This document shows positions 39,649-48,740 of a stretch of DNA of 64,000 bases, in pieces. The position numbers were made by a program, and so were the translations under genes. The stretch covers positions 1-64,000 of the forward strand of contig NZ_LDQA01000069.1 of NCBI RefSeq assembly GCF_001475935.1, read 5' to 3'. Under the pieces are notes generated by a model. That model did not search any database. It was not told the DNA's origin and saw only the letters and a list, made by a program, of their open reading frames with translations. Source of the DNA: Aureimonas ureilytica. Its GTDB lineage: Bacteria > Pseudomonadota > Alphaproteobacteria > Rhizobiales > Rhizobiaceae. The first letter of the stretch is position 1. Every line of letters begins with the position of its first letter.

Positions 39649-40194
39649 ATGAATCCCCATGACGCTTTCATCGTGCTGACCGGCGGCCCCGGCGGCGGCA
39701 AGACGAGCTTGATCGAAGCCTTGACCCAAGAGGGCTTCCGCACCGCGCCTGAGAGTGGCCGGGCGGTGATCCGGCAGGAACTGGCGCGCGGCGGCTCGGC
39801 TCTCCCTTGGGACGACCGCGCGGCCTATGCGAAGGCCATGGCGGCGCGGGACAAAGCCGCCTATGAGGCCGCGCGCGGGGTAGGCGGCGTCACGATCTTC
39901 GACCGGGGCCTGCCGGACGTGCTCGGCTATCTCGCGCTCTGCGGCCTGCCCGTGCCGGATGATCTCGCCCGAGCCGCGCGTCGCCTGCGCTACACGAGCC
40001 CGGTCTTTCTCGCGCCCTTCTGGCCGGAGATCTATGCCGGCGACGCCGAGCGGCGGCAGGACGCAGCGGAGGCCGCCGAGACCGCCCGAGTCATGCGCTG
40101 GACTTACCAAGGGCTCGGCTACGAGGTCACGGACCTGCCGCTCGCGCCGGTGCCTAAGCGCGTGCGTTTCCTGCGGGAGCGGATGAGGCTCTAG
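39649..40194 (+). CDS. AAA/P-loop ATPase (AAA_28-like)
   Basis: A 181-residue P-loop NTPase. Walker A is [16 protein letters not shown] near residue 12, followed by [14 protein letters not shown] and a Walker-B-like [14 protein letters not shown]. This matches small ATPases of the AAA_28 or NadR-kinase-like type, whose substrates are unknown. CGGAGA lies upstream of the ATG. It is convergent with hemE, and their stop codons overlap by four bases. Confidence 0.85.
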   Translation: MNPHDAFIVLTGGPGGGKTSLIEALTQEGFRTAPESGRAVIRQELARGGSALPWDDRAAYAKAMAARDKAAYEAARGVGGVTIFDRGLPDVLGYLALCGLPVPDDLARAARRLRYTSPVFLAPFWPEIYAGDAERRQDAAEAAETARVMRWTYQGLGYEVTDLPLAPVPKRVRFLRERMRL

Positions 40195-41219
40195 GAAGCC
40201 CGCTGACGCACGAGGCGCATCAGATGCTCCACATGGGTGATCGGAGCGTCCGGCGTGATCCCATGGCCCAGATTGAAGACGAGAGGGCCATCGCCCAGTT
40301 GATCGAGGATGGCGTTGACGCCCTCCTCCAGCGCCCGGCCGCCGGCAATCAGCCGCAGCGGGTCGAGATTGCCCTGCACGGCGCCGCCCTTTTGAAGCCG
40401 GCGCGCCTGTTCGAAGGGCACGCCCCAGTCGAGGCCGAGCGCATCGACGCCGGTCTTCTCGCGGTAGGTGTCGAGGAAGGCGCCGGCCCCCTTGGGAAAG
40501 CCGATGATCCGGGCCCCCGGCACCATGGCGCGCAGGCGCTGCACGAGATGGCGCACCGGCGCGATGGCGAAGCGCTCGAAGCTCGCCTCGTCCAGAACGC
40601 CCGACCAGCTGTCGAAAATCTGCACGCAGTCCGCCCCGGCCTGAAGCTGGCGGGCGAGATAGTCGGCGCTCATTTCGGCCAGCAGCATGAGAAGCTCGTC
40701 CATGGCTTCGGGGTGCTCGTAGCCGAAGAGGCGCGCGGGGGCCTGCGTCGGCGTGCCATGGCCGGCGATCATATAGGTCGCGACCGTCCAGGGCGCCCCG
40801 CAAAAGCCGATCAGCGCCGTCTCGTCGGGCAGCGCGGCGCGAATGCGCGCCACCGTCGCGATCACCGGGGCGAGATGCGTGTCGGCATGGCTGGGGTCGA
40901 GGCTCGCGATCTCATGGGGCGCGATCGGGTCCATCATCGGTCCCTCTCCCTGCACGAAGCGCACATTGCGCTTTAGCGCGTCGGGGATCACCAGAATGTC
41001 GGAGAAGAGAATCGAGGCGTCGAAGCCGAAGCGCCGGATCGGCTGAAGCGTCACCTCCGTGGCGAGTTCGGGATTGTAGCAGAGATCGAGAAAGCTTCCC
41101 GCCTTCGCCCGGACCTCGCGATATTCCGGAAGATAGCGACCCGCCTGCCTCATGAGCCAGACCGGGGGAGGGAAGACGGTCTCGCCGGCGAGGACGCGCA
41201 GAAGCTTTCGCTGTTCCAT
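40191..41219 (-). CDS. hemE: Uroporphyrinogen decarboxylase
   Basis: A 342-residue cytosolic enzyme that removes four carboxyl groups from uroporphyrinogen III. The signature [18 protein letters not shown] is near the start, and [16 protein letters not shown] and FDSWSGVL follow. I chose the ATG at 41219 ([10 protein letters not shown]), where the family sequence begins; the frame open to 41411 extends into the putative origin. In many alphaproteobacteria hemE flanks the chromosomal origin, as it does here. Confidence 0.96.
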   Translation of the reverse strand: MEQRKLLRVLAGETVFPPPVWLMRQAGRYLPEYREVRAKAGSFLDLCYNPELATEVTLQPIRRFGFDASILFSDILVIPDALKRNVRFVQGEGPMMDPIAPHEIASLDPSHADTHLAPVIATVARIRAALPDETALIGFCGAPWTVATYMIAGHGTPTQAPARLFGYEHPEAMDELLMLLAEMSADYLARQLQAGADCVQIFDSWSGVLDEASFERFAIAPVRHLVQRLRAMVPGARIIGFPKGAGAFLDTYREKTGVDALGLDWGVPFEQARRLQKGGAVQGNLDPLRLIAGGRALEEGVNAILDQLGDGPLVFNLGHGITPDAPITHVEHLMRLVRQRAS

Positions 41220-41401
41220 GAGGAGCTTTCCAGAAGGCTCGTCGCGAAGGCCGTCGAGCCTTGGCGCTGTGGGGTCGTGGTTCAGCCCCGGACATGGCGG
41301 GGAACGGGCGCTTCGTCCAGCCCCGCCCGAAGGGCAGGGGCTTCCTCGCTTCGCTTTTTCCGATGCGAAAGGCGGGCGGGATCGCAGATCCCCAGCCCGC
41401 T

Positions 41402-41795
41402 CTTCCAACAAAGAAAGTCTTATAGAAAAGGATTCTGATTCTATGAGTCGGTGGATACTGGTAATTCACAGAGCCCCGCAAACGGCGCGGTTTTGCGCTG
41501 CGGCCCAGGCGTTTGCGCAGGGTCGGATTCCCTCAAGGATTCCAACGCTTGGAGGTGGCGGGCCGGAAGTTTCCCCCCGTTTTTCACAAGCCCTGCTCCA
41601 CAAGGCGTCAGCGGCCTTCCTCTGTGGATGAAACAGGGGTTTTCCCGACCCCCTCTGTGAGCTCGTTTCGCTTACCCAAGCTTGTCCCCGGTTGCTCACA
41701 GGGGGGCAAGAATCCCGGTCATATCGGGCCCGTGACCTTGCTCCGAAAGCCGATCGGAGTCCGTCTCGTCATGATGAACGATTCTTAACCACAAT
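41402..41795. other. oriC: Probable chromosomal origin of replication (oriC)
   Basis: The 700-base gap between hemE and maf has no gene, and is much richer in A+T patches than its surroundings. DnaA-box-like 9-mers include TTTTTCACA (41580-41588), TCATCCACA on the minus strand (41623-41631), TTAACCACA (41785-41793) and weaker ones (TAATTCACA at 41462, TTGCTCACA at 41692). Eight GANTC sites, the CcrM methylation target, fall at 41431, 41437, 41445, 41526, 41538, 41710, 41757 and 41780. An A+T-rich patch lies at 41415-41445. hemE-linked origins are known in Caulobacter and Rickettsia. Confidence 0.75.
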
Positions 41796-41920
41796 GGCTC
41801 CCCGGCGCGTCATCTCCGCGTCACGGTGACGGGGCGATGACGGAGCCATTGAAACGGCTCTTGTTCTCGGGCGTGTTCCGACTTTAGGAAGCGTCCAGAT
41901 TTGAATGGGAAACGAGCCGC

Positions 41921-42520
41921 ATGGGCAAGCCGATCGTCCTGGCCTCGGGCAGCGTGCACCGACGCGAGCTTCTGCAAAATGCCGGGATCGACTTTGCCGT
42001 CGATCCCTCGACGCTGGACGAGCGCGCGCTGGAAGCGCCGCTGACCGAAAGCGGCGCCACGCCCGAGGACGTCGCTCTGATCCTCGCCGAGGCCAAGGCG
42101 GCCGATGTCTCGGAGCGCCATCCCGGCGCGCTGGTGATCGGCGCGGACCAGACCCTGTCGCTCGGCGACGAACGCTTCCACAAGCCCGCCGATATGGAAG
42201 GCGCGCGCCGCGCGCTCCTGAAACTGTCCGGGCGCACCCATGTCCTGTCGAGCGCGGTGGCGCTGGTGCGGGACGGCGAAACGCTCTGGCGTCATGTCGA
42301 TCAGGCGCGCATCACGCTGCGCGATCTCTCGCCCGCCTTCATCGGCCGCTATCTGGCCGAGGTCGGCGATGCCGCCCTCTCCAGCGTCGGCTCCTATCAG
42401 GTGGAGCGCCAGGGCATTCAGCTGATGGAGCGCATCGAGGGCGATTTCTTCACGATCATCGGCCTGCCTGTCCTGCCTCTCGTCGCCGAGCTGCGCCGCC
42501 GGGGGCTGGTCGATGGCTGA
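41921..42520 (+). CDS. maf: Maf-like nucleotide pyrophosphatase
   Basis: A 199-residue enzyme of the Maf/HAM1-like family that hydrolyses non-canonical or bulk nucleoside triphosphates. The start [19 protein letters not shown] carries the conserved (S/A)xSxxRxxLL pattern, and [18 protein letters not shown] contains the catalytic Asp. Maf proteins arrest septation when overproduced in other bacteria. It is the first gene right of the origin and overlaps aroE by eight bases. Confidence 0.92.
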   Translation: MGKPIVLASGSVHRRELLQNAGIDFAVDPSTLDERALEAPLTESGATPEDVALILAEAKAADVSERHPGALVIGADQTLSLGDERFHKPADMEGARRALLKLSGRTHVLSSAVALVRDGETLWRHVDQARITLRDLSPAFIGRYLAEVGDAALSSVGSYQVERQGIQLMERIEGDFFTIIGLPVLPLVAELRRRGLVDG

Positions 42521-43349
42521 ACCCAAAGCCTTCGTCACGGGCTGGCCGATTCATCATTCGCGCTCGCCGCTGATCCATGGCACATGGCTGCGCGATCTGG
42601 GGCTTGGCGGCTCCTATGAGCGCATCGCGGTGGAGCCCGCCGCCTTTCCGGCCTTCCTCGCTAACCTCAGCGAAGCCGGCTTCATCGGCGGCAATGTCAC
42701 CATCCCGCACAAGGAAGCCGCCTTTGTGGGCGTGGCCCGCCGCGACGGTGCGGCCGAGGCGATCGGCGCGGTCAACACGGTCTGGTTCGAGGGGGGCCAG
42801 CTCGTCGGCGGCAACACGGACGCCTACGGATTTGCCGCCAATCTGGACGAGCGCCTGCCCGGCTGGCGGGACGCCGAGGAGGCGCTGGTGCTCGGCGCGG
42901 GCGGCGCGGCGCGCGCCGTGGTTCATGCGCTGGCCGAGGCCGGCATCGGGCGCATTCGCATCGTCAACCGCACGCCCGAGCGAGCCGAGGCGCTGGCGGG
43001 CAGCTTCGCGCGGCCCGGCCTGGAGGTCGAAGGCGCTGGAGCCGAGCGCGAGGCGGCGTGGCTGGCGGGCGCCGATCTTGTGGTCAACACGCGGCCTTGG
43101 GGCGCGTGCGAAGCCGAGCCGGACCTCTCGGCTCTTGCACAAGCCGCGCTGGTGACCGACATTGTCTATGTGCCGCTCGAAACCCCGATCCTCAGGGCGG
43201 CGCGGCAGCGCGGGCATCGGACAGCCGATGGCCTTGGCATGCTGCTGCATCAGGCGGTACCGGGGTTCGAGCGGTGGTTCGGCCGGCGGCCGAGCGTGTC
43301 GGAAGAACTGCGTCAGGCGCTTCTCGCCGATATCGAGGCCGCACGCTGA
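42513..43349 (+). CDS. aroE: Shikimate dehydrogenase (NADP+)
   Basis: A 278-residue enzyme of the shikimate pathway that reduces 3-dehydroshikimate. The N-terminal [17 protein letters not shown] and [13 protein letters not shown] with the catalytic Lys, then the NADP fold [19 protein letters not shown] and the [10 protein letters not shown] basic patch, are all present. The start overlaps maf, so translation is probably coupled. Confidence 0.96.
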   Translation: MAEPKAFVTGWPIHHSRSPLIHGTWLRDLGLGGSYERIAVEPAAFPAFLANLSEAGFIGGNVTIPHKEAAFVGVARRDGAAEAIGAVNTVWFEGGQLVGGNTDAYGFAANLDERLPGWRDAEEALVLGAGGAARAVVHALAEAGIGRIRIVNRTPERAEALAGSFARPGLEVEGAGAEREAAWLAGADLVVNTRPWGACEAEPDLSALAQAALVTDIVYVPLETPILRAARQRGHRTADGLGMLLHQAVPGFERWFGRRPSVSEELRQALLADIEAAR

Positions 43350-43484
43350 ACCGGGCATGGCCCGACGCCGGATTTTCGTAACGATGCGGGCGCGTTTTCG
43401 CCCCGCTTCGACGCCTTCGAAAGCCTGCGTCCATCTTTGGGGGCGATGCTCACGAGTTCCAGCGCGTTGGGGAGGGTCCACATT

Positions 43485-43928
43485 ATGGACAATCGTAGTA
43501 CCGCCTTTGCCGACCAGGGCGACATCTCCGACATCGAGACCGAAATCTCGGATGCGGAAGCGGCCATCGAGAGCCTGTTCGAAGCCTATGCGGCCGGGTT
43601 CGACGATTTCGACGCCGAGGCGATCCTCGCCTGTTTCCAGTTTCCGGTGACGATCTGGCAGTCCGGTCGCGGCAATGTCTTCAACGACGAGGAAGAGCTG
43701 GCCGAGAATGTCGATGCGCTGCTCGCCGTGTTCGAGCGCGAGGAAATCGTTCAGTCGCGCTTCGACATCGTCGAAGCGGCCGGCGACGACGGCGCGGCCT
43801 TCGCGGTTCTCGACTGGCGGCAGGAGCGCGACGACGGCGAGGCGGCGCTGGAGTTCCGCTGCCGCTACGCTTTGGTGCGCGACGAGACCGGCGCGGCTTG
43901 GCGGATCGCGCTCGCCGTGACGGAGTGA
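43485..43928 (+). CDS. Uncharacterised NTF2-like (SnoaL/DUF4440-type) protein
   Basis: A 147-residue acidic protein whose pattern ([27 protein letters not shown], then strands ending WRIALAVTE; shortened here) suggests an NTF2-like alpha+beta cone fold. I cannot name a ligand or reaction. GGGGAGGG before the ATG at 43485 is a good ribosome site. It interrupts the usual aroE-coaE order. It is seven bases from coaE and probably in the same transcript. Confidence 0.65.
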   Translation: MDNRSTAFADQGDISDIETEISDAEAAIESLFEAYAAGFDDFDAEAILACFQFPVTIWQSGRGNVFNDEEELAENVDALLAVFEREEIVQSRFDIVEAAGDDGAAFAVLDWRQERDDGEAALEFRCRYALVRDETGAAWRIALAVTE

Positions 43929-43935
43929 TGTCAGC

Positions 43936-44592
43936 TTGATCCTCCTTGGGCTGACCGGCTCCATCGGCATGGGCAAGAGCACGACGGCGGCGATGTTCGC
44001 CGCGCGTGGTTGCCCCGTTCATTCCGCCGACGAGACGGTGCATCGCCTCTATGCCGGACGCGCCGCGCCGCTGGTGGAGGCGCGCTTTCCCGGCACCGCG
44101 CCCGCAGGCACGGTGGACCGTATCCGTTTGTCGTCGGCCGTTCTGAACGACGCAACCGCGCTGCGCGATCTGGAGGCCATCGTTCACCCCTTGGTGCGCG
44201 AGGAAGAAGCGCGCTTCGTGGAGGAGGCGCGGGCATCGGGCGCATCCGTCGCTGTCCTCGACATCCCCCTCCTGTTCGAAACGGGCGGCGAGGCGCGGGT
44301 GGACCGGGTCGTGGTTGTGAGCGCCCCGGCCGAGATTCAGCGCGCGCGGGTCCTGGCGCGGCCCGGCATGAGCGAGGCGCGCTTCGAGGCGATCCTCGCC
44401 AAGCAGATGCCGGACGCCGAGAAGCGCCGACGCGCCGATTTTTTGATCGACACCGGAAAGGGCATGGCCGAAGCCGAAGCCGAGGTGGAGGCGATCCTCG
44501 CCCGGCTGCGCGAGACGGCCAAAGACCCCCTTGCGCCGGCGCGCCGATCGGCCGAGATGAAGAGGCAGGACAGGGGGTCGGAACCTCTCTGA
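43936..44592 (+). CDS. coaE: Dephospho-CoA kinase
   Basis: A 218-residue enzyme that phosphorylates dephospho-CoA in the last step of CoA synthesis. The P-loop [14 protein letters not shown] is at the N-terminus, with [11 protein letters not shown] and the family phrase [13 protein letters not shown]. The likely start is TTG at 43936, because the family sequence MILLGLTGS begins there and no better ATG is near; GGAG lies ten bases upstream. It follows the NTF2-like gene by seven bases. Confidence 0.94.
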   Translation: MILLGLTGSIGMGKSTTAAMFAARGCPVHSADETVHRLYAGRAAPLVEARFPGTAPAGTVDRIRLSSAVLNDATALRDLEAIVHPLVREEEARFVEEARASGASVAVLDIPLLFETGGEARVDRVVVVSAPAEIQRARVLARPGMSEARFEAILAKQMPDAEKRRRADFLIDTGKGMAEAEAEVEAILARLRETAKDPLAPARRSAEMKRQDRGSEPL

Positions 44593-44602
44593 CCATCTGG
44601 CC

Positions 44603-44631
44603 GGGGCGGCCCGGCGGGTCTTGTCCGCCCC
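44603..44631 (+). terminator. G/C-rich hairpin between coaE and dnaQ
   Basis: GGGGCGG at 44603-44609 pairs with CCGCCCC at 44625-44631, and the outer GGCC can pair further. There is no T tract, so it may act as a weak terminator or only as a pause site. Confidence 0.4.
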
Positions 44632-44751
44632 GCTTCCGGCCAGCCCTGTCGATGCCGCCGGCATCGACTGCGTTTGCTCCCCTGCGGACCCAAAAGATCC
44701 CTCGCCGGCCCCTTCGTCGGCGCGTTGCCAGATAGCCTTCAAGGAACATCC

Positions 44752-45462
44752 ATGCGCGAGATCGTCTTCGACACGGAAACCACCGGCCTCGACTTCGAGC
44801 AGGACCGCGTCATCGAAATCGGCGGCATCGAACTCTGGAACCACATCCCGACGGGCCGTGAGTTTCACAAGTTCATTCGCCCGGACGCTCGCAAGGTCGA
44901 TCCCGCCGCTTTCGACATTCACGGCATCTCCGACGATTTTCTGAAGGACAAGCCGGTCTTTGCCGAGATCGTGGACGAGTTCGCCGAATTCTTCGAAGGC
45001 GCTGCGCTGATCGCGCATAACGCGGCCTTCGACATTCGCTTCCTCAATGCCGAACTGGCCCGTGTCGGCCGCCCCGCCATTCCGCCCGGCCTCGTGATCG
45101 ACACGCTGCCCATGGCGCGGCGCAAGTTTCCGATGGCGCCCGCGACGCTGGATGCGCTTTGCTCGCGCTTTTCCATCGACACGACCAAGCGCGACAAGCA
45201 CGGCGCGCTGGTCGACTCCGAGCTTCTGGCGCAGGTCTATATCGAGCTGATCGGCGGCCGGCAGTCGGCGCTGCGGCTCGACATGGACAATGACGGGCTG
45301 AACGACCGCGGCGTGGAGATTGTCCACTGTGCCGCCAAGCGCCCGGTGCCCTTGCCGCCGCGCCTGTCGGCGGCCGAAGACGAGGCCCATCGCCGCTTCA
45401 TCGCCTCGCTCGGCGAGGGCTCGGCGTGGACCGCGCATCTGCCGCCCGTCGTGGAGGGCTGA
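44752..45462 (+). CDS. dnaQ: DNA polymerase III epsilon subunit (3'-5' exonuclease)
   Basis: A 236-residue proofreading exonuclease. ExoI is FDTETTGLDFEQDRVIEIGG (catalytic Asp and Glu), ExoII is LIAHNAAFDIRFLNAEL, and ExoIII is SKRDKHGALVDSELLAQVY-like (TKRDKHGALVDSELLA) with the conserved His and Asp. The C-terminal tail would bind the alpha subunit. The ATG at 44752 follows AAGGAACATCC. It lies in the conserved maf-aroE-coaE-dnaQ order. Confidence 0.96.
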   Translation: MREIVFDTETTGLDFEQDRVIEIGGIELWNHIPTGREFHKFIRPDARKVDPAAFDIHGISDDFLKDKPVFAEIVDEFAEFFEGAALIAHNAAFDIRFLNAELARVGRPAIPPGLVIDTLPMARRKFPMAPATLDALCSRFSIDTTKRDKHGALVDSELLAQVYIELIGGRQSALRLDMDNDGLNDRGVEIVHCAAKRPVPLPPRLSAAEDEAHRRFIASLGEGSAWTAHLPPVVEG

Positions 45463-45487
45463 GGCGAGAGGGCTCGAGGCGCGGTTT

Positions 45488-46507
45488 CTAGAGTTCGTCC
45501 GCTTCCACGCGGTTTCGCCCCGCCAGCTTGGCGCCGTAGAGAAGCGCGTCGGCGCAGGACAGAAGGCTCTGCGCCGAGATGCTGCGGCCACCGATCGCGC
45601 TGACGACGCCGAGACTCGCCGTGACGACGCCCGCTTCCGGCGACAGGTCGTGGGGAATGGCGAGCGCGGCGATGGCCGTTCGGATCGCCTCGGCGGTGTC
45701 GCGGGCCTCCTCCGGCGGCGTGCACGGCAGGATGCAGACGAATTCCTCGCCACCATAGCGCGCCGCCAGATCGACCGGCTTTCGCATCGCGGCGTCGATC
45801 GCCTGGGCGACCTGGCGTAGGCAGTCGTCCCCCGCGATATGGCCGTGATAATCGTTGAAGGCCTTGAAGTGATCGACGTCGAGCAGGATCAGCGAAAGCG
45901 GCTCGCCCGACTGCGCGTGGCGCTGAACCTCCTTCGCCAGGACCATATCGAAATGGCGGCGATTGGAAATCTCGGTCAGCCCGTCCGTGATGCTGAGCCG
46001 GTAGATTTCCTGGTGCAGGGCTTCCATCCGCGCTTCGGTCATCTTGCGCTCGGAAATGTCGCGCACGATGGCGCAATTATACTCCCGGCCGCCGAAGCGG
46101 ACATAATGCGCCGTGATCTCGATCGGAACGGCCTGGCCCGACTTGTTGGTGTTGGTGCTCTCGATCTTGATGACGCCGACCCGCTTCAGCTCCTCCCAAT
46201 GGCGATACCAATAGGCCTCGTCCACATCGGGATCGACATCGCAGACCCGCAGCTGCGAGAACTCTTCCGCGCTATAGCCGAGAAGCCGTGTCGCCGCCTC
46301 GTTGACGAAGACGTAGCGCCCATCGGGATCGGCCCAGATCACCATGTCGGCCAAGGCATTGATCGAATAAAGCGCGAGCGCCGAGCGTTCGGCCGAGGCG
46401 TCCAGGCGGGCGGCCCCGTCGTCAGCCAAGCCGGTGCGATCGCCTTGACGATCGGGGGACTCCATCATCACAACGTTCAGACGGGACAATCGAGCCTCTC
46501 CGCCCAT
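45488..46507 (-). CDS. PAS-GGDEF diguanylate cyclase
   Basis: A 339-residue signalling enzyme expected to make cyclic di-GMP. A PAS sensor (about residues 45-160, ADMVIWADPDGRYVFVNEAA, with a PAC-like VRDISERK) is followed by the GGDEF domain (about 170-335). The active site is intact as RYGGEEF; LILLDVDHFKAFND carries the metal-binding Asp. The product-inhibition I-site RxxD is not intact: the matching residues are K-P-V-D. It is convergent with dnaQ, and no partner is adjacent. Confidence 0.93.
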   Translation of the reverse strand: MGGEARLSRLNVVMMESPDRQGDRTGLADDGAARLDASAERSALALYSINALADMVIWADPDGRYVFVNEAATRLLGYSAEEFSQLRVCDVDPDVDEAYWYRHWEELKRVGVIKIESTNTNKSGQAVPIEITAHYVRFGGREYNCAIVRDISERKMTEARMEALHQEIYRLSITDGLTEISNRRHFDMVLAKEVQRHAQSGEPLSLILLDVDHFKAFNDYHGHIAGDDCLRQVAQAIDAAMRKPVDLAARYGGEEFVCILPCTPPEEARDTAEAIRTAIAALAIPHDLSPEAGVVTASLGVVSAIGGRSISAQSLLSCADALLYGAKLAGRNRVEADEL

Positions 46508-46591
46508 GGGTTAGATTGATCTTCACTAGGTGGCTACGCAAGGGAAGGGAAGCGGAATCCCGACTTTTTCGATACGTGAAACGTGTATGAA

Positions 46592-46627
46592 AAAGGCGCC
46601 GCCGGTGGTGTCACCGGGGCGCCTTTC
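46592..46627 (-). terminator. Terminator of secB
   Basis: AAAGGCGCC pairs with GGCGCCTTT around an inner CCGG/CCGG pairing, with a run of T on the minus strand after the stem. It lies 22 bases beyond the secB stop codon. Confidence 0.8.
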
Positions 46628-46649
46628 CAATCGGGTCAAACGATGGCGA

Positions 46650-47150
46650 TCAGACCGTCTGGACCTGCGAGCGGGCGCGCTCTTCGGCCATGCGCTGCGT
46701 GAAGAGCGCGGCGAAATCGATCGGGTCGATCATCAGCGGCGGGAAGCCGGCATTGCGCGTGACATCGGCGATGATCTGGCGCGCGAAGGGGAAGAGAAGA
46801 CGCGGGCACTCGATGAAGAGAACCGGCAGCATGTGCTCCTGCGGGAAGCCAGCCAGACGGAACACGCCGCCATACTGAAGTTCCACGTGAAACAATGTCT
46901 CGGCGCCTTCGCCGGCTTGGGCGTTCAGCGTGAGCTTGACGTCATACTCGTTGTCGCCGTCCTGCACGGGGACCGCGCCGACATTGACGCCGATATTGAT
47001 GCCGGGGGCGCGGGGCTGCGCGCGCAGGACGCCGGGCGCCTGCGGGCTCTCGAAGGACAGGTCCTTGATGTACTGCGCCAGGATGTTGAGGCTCGGGGCC
47101 TCCTGCTGCGGCTCGGCGCCGTTGACGCCGTTCTGATGGGTCTCGGACAT
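46650..47150 (-). CDS. secB: Protein-export chaperone SecB
   Basis: A 166-residue tetrameric chaperone that keeps preproteins unfolded and hands them to SecA. The family phrases [44 protein letters not shown] and [17 protein letters not shown] are all present. Acidic residues on the SecA-binding sheet are retained. The position between dnaQ and fxsA is the standard one near the origin. The reading frame includes a parS-like site. Confidence 0.97.
   Translation of the reverse strand: MSETHQNGVNGAEPQQEAPSLNILAQYIKDLSFESPQAPGVLRAQPRAPGINIGVNVGAVPVQDGDNEYDVKLTLNAQAGEGAETLFHVELQYGGVFRLAGFPQEHMLPVLFIECPRLLFPFARQIIADVTRNAGFPPLMIDPIDFAALFTQRMAEERARSQVQTV
46879..46894 (+). other. parS-like centromere site 3, inside secB
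   Basis: The 16-mer AGTTCCACGTGAAACA matches the consensus except at positions 1 and 5. It lies within secB, in the codons for LFHVEL. Two mismatches make binding weaker than at the perfect site, if it binds at all. Confidence 0.6.
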
Positions 47151-47244
47151 GAGGTCCTCGCGGAGTTGACTGGAGAAGAAACGCCGTTGACTCCGGCGCA
47201 GCGGATGGGGGCTGCGCTACCACGGCGCCGGGTGCGAAAACAAG

Positions 47245-47266
47245 AAGGGGCGGTGATCCGCCCCTT
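47245..47266 (-). terminator. Terminator of fxsA
   Basis: AAGGGGCGG, a four-base loop, then CCGCCCCTT form a strong stem. On the minus strand it is followed by CTTGTTTT. It lies 36 bases after the fxsA stop codon, upstream of secB. Confidence 0.7.
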
Positions 47267-47301
47267 TCCGCTTCGTTTCGAACAGCGGGAGCCGGGTCCG
47301 C

Positions 47302-47841
47302 TCAGTGCAGCGTCGGCTTGTCGTCGGGCTTGCCGTCCGGTCCGTTGGGGCGGCGGAAGGGCTCGTCGCGCTCCAGCTGAATCCAGGGGCTGGAGCCGTC
47401 GGCGCGGCGCGCGAACTCGCCGTCCGTCAGATCCACCACATGCGGGCGCACCGGCGGGCGGGCGCCATAGCCCGGCGCGGTGGTGACGGTGATGCGACGG
47501 CGCAGGGCACGCCAGACGAGATCGCGCACCGGCGGCAGGAACAGCGCGAGGCCCACGATGTCGGACAGGAAGCCGGGGATGATCAAAAGGATGCCGGCCA
47601 GCGTGATCATCGCGCCATGCACGATCTCGCGCTCGGGCAAGCGCCCCGCTCGCGCCTCGGCCTGCGCGGCGCGCAGCGTCGAAAGCGTCTGACGCTTCAG
47701 AAGGCCAGCGCCCACCACCACGGACAGGATCACCAGAAGTAGGGTCCAGCCGATGCCGATATGGCTGCCGACCCAGATGAAGGTGCCGATCTCCAGAAGC
47801 GGCAAGGCCAGTAGGATGACCGGAACAAGGATCAGCGGCAT
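47302..47841 (-). CDS. fxsA: FxsA family membrane protein
   Basis: A 179-residue cytoplasmic membrane protein with an N-terminal domain of four short hydrophobic helices (VPVILLALPLLEIGTFIWVG, GIGWTLLLVILSVVVGAGLL and GILLIIPGFLSDIVGLALF, shortened). These are the marks of FxsA, which in E. coli limits exclusion of phage T7; its normal role is unknown. The start at 47841 gives the standard N-terminus; the frame open to 48840 runs back through Tim44. It is divergent from the Tim44 gene. Confidence 0.92.
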   Translation of the reverse strand: MPLILVPVILLALPLLEIGTFIWVGSHIGIGWTLLLVILSVVVGAGLLKRQTLSTLRAAQAEARAGRLPEREIVHGAMITLAGILLIIPGFLSDIVGLALFLPPVRDLVWRALRRRITVTTAPGYGARPPVRPHVVDLTDGEFARRADGSSPWIQLERDEPFRRPNGPDGKPDDKPTLH

Positions 47842-48018
47842 GGCGGGTCGAACTCTCCTCCTCGAAAAGCGGGTGTCGTTTGCCGGGATCATTCCCGAAC
47901 TTCGGCGGCCCGCTGGACAGGAGAACACATAAGACGCGTTTTCGTGAATTTGAATGCACGGCCCGGTGTCTCTATATGCTGAGTCGATCAAGTCTTCTTG
48001 CAGGGTAGATCCGGCTTC

Positions 48019-48711
48019 ATGGGTTTCGGGACGATCTTTTTCATCGTGGTGGCGGCCGTGGTGCTGTATCAGCTCCGCAGCGTGCTCGGCCGTCGTACGG
48101 GCCATGAGCGCCCGCCCTACGACCCGTACTCCCGCACCAACGACAATGCCGTGGGGCGGCCTGAGGGCAATGTCGTGACGCTTCCCTCGCGCCGCGTCCC
48201 GGCCGAAGAGCCGGCCAATCGCTACGAGGCGATCGACAAGGCTGCGCCGATCGGCACGCCGGCCAATGAAGGTCTGCGCCGGATTCAGGACGCCGATTCC
48301 ACGTTCGACATCGAGCAGTTCCTCAACGGCGCGCGCACGGCCTATGAAATGGTCGTGACGGGCTTTGCCGATGGCGACCGCAAGCTTCTCAAGAACCTCC
48401 TCTCGCCGGAGGTCTACCAGGGCTTCGAAACCTCGATCAACGAGCGCGAGGCGAAGGGCGAGCGGGTCCAGTCCTCGTTCGTGGGCATCGACAATGCCAG
48501 CGTCGTCGCGGCCGAGCTGAAGGGCCGCGAGGCCTTCGTGACGCTGCGCATCGTCTCCCAGCTCATCTCCGCCACGCTCGGCCCCAAGGGCGAAGTGGTG
48601 GATGGCGACCCCGAGACGGTGGCCGAAGTGCGCGATGTCTGGACCTTCGCCCGCGACACGCGCTCGCGCGATCCGAACTGGAAGCTGGTGGAAACCGAAT
48701 CCGAGGAGTAG
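48019..48711 (+). CDS. Tim44-domain membrane protein
   Basis: A 230-residue inner-membrane protein with one N-terminal transmembrane segment (FFIVVAAVVLYQLRSVL) and a C-terminal Tim44/Mba1-like domain (FDIEQFLNGARTAYEMVVTG, EVRDVWTFARDTRSRDPNWKL). The bacterial member TimA is proposed to bind the membrane and proteins being inserted. The position between fxsA and mltA is conserved in alphaproteobacteria. I used the ATG at 48019 (MGFGTIFF); a start at 47998 adds seven residues. Confidence 0.92.
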   Translation: MGFGTIFFIVVAAVVLYQLRSVLGRRTGHERPPYDPYSRTNDNAVGRPEGNVVTLPSRRVPAEEPANRYEAIDKAAPIGTPANEGLRRIQDADSTFDIEQFLNGARTAYEMVVTGFADGDRKLLKNLLSPEVYQGFETSINEREAKGERVQSSFVGIDNASVVAAELKGREAFVTLRIVSQLISATLGPKGEVVDGDPETVAEVRDVWTFARDTRSRDPNWKLVETESEE

Positions 48712-48740
48712 ACCCCTCGGCAGTTCAAGGTTTCGACGCC

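Noticed and set aside
46570-46586. Possible extra parS near the secB terminator (ATACGTGAAACG)
   Set aside because: It has about six mismatches to the 16-mer consensus, so it is within chance.
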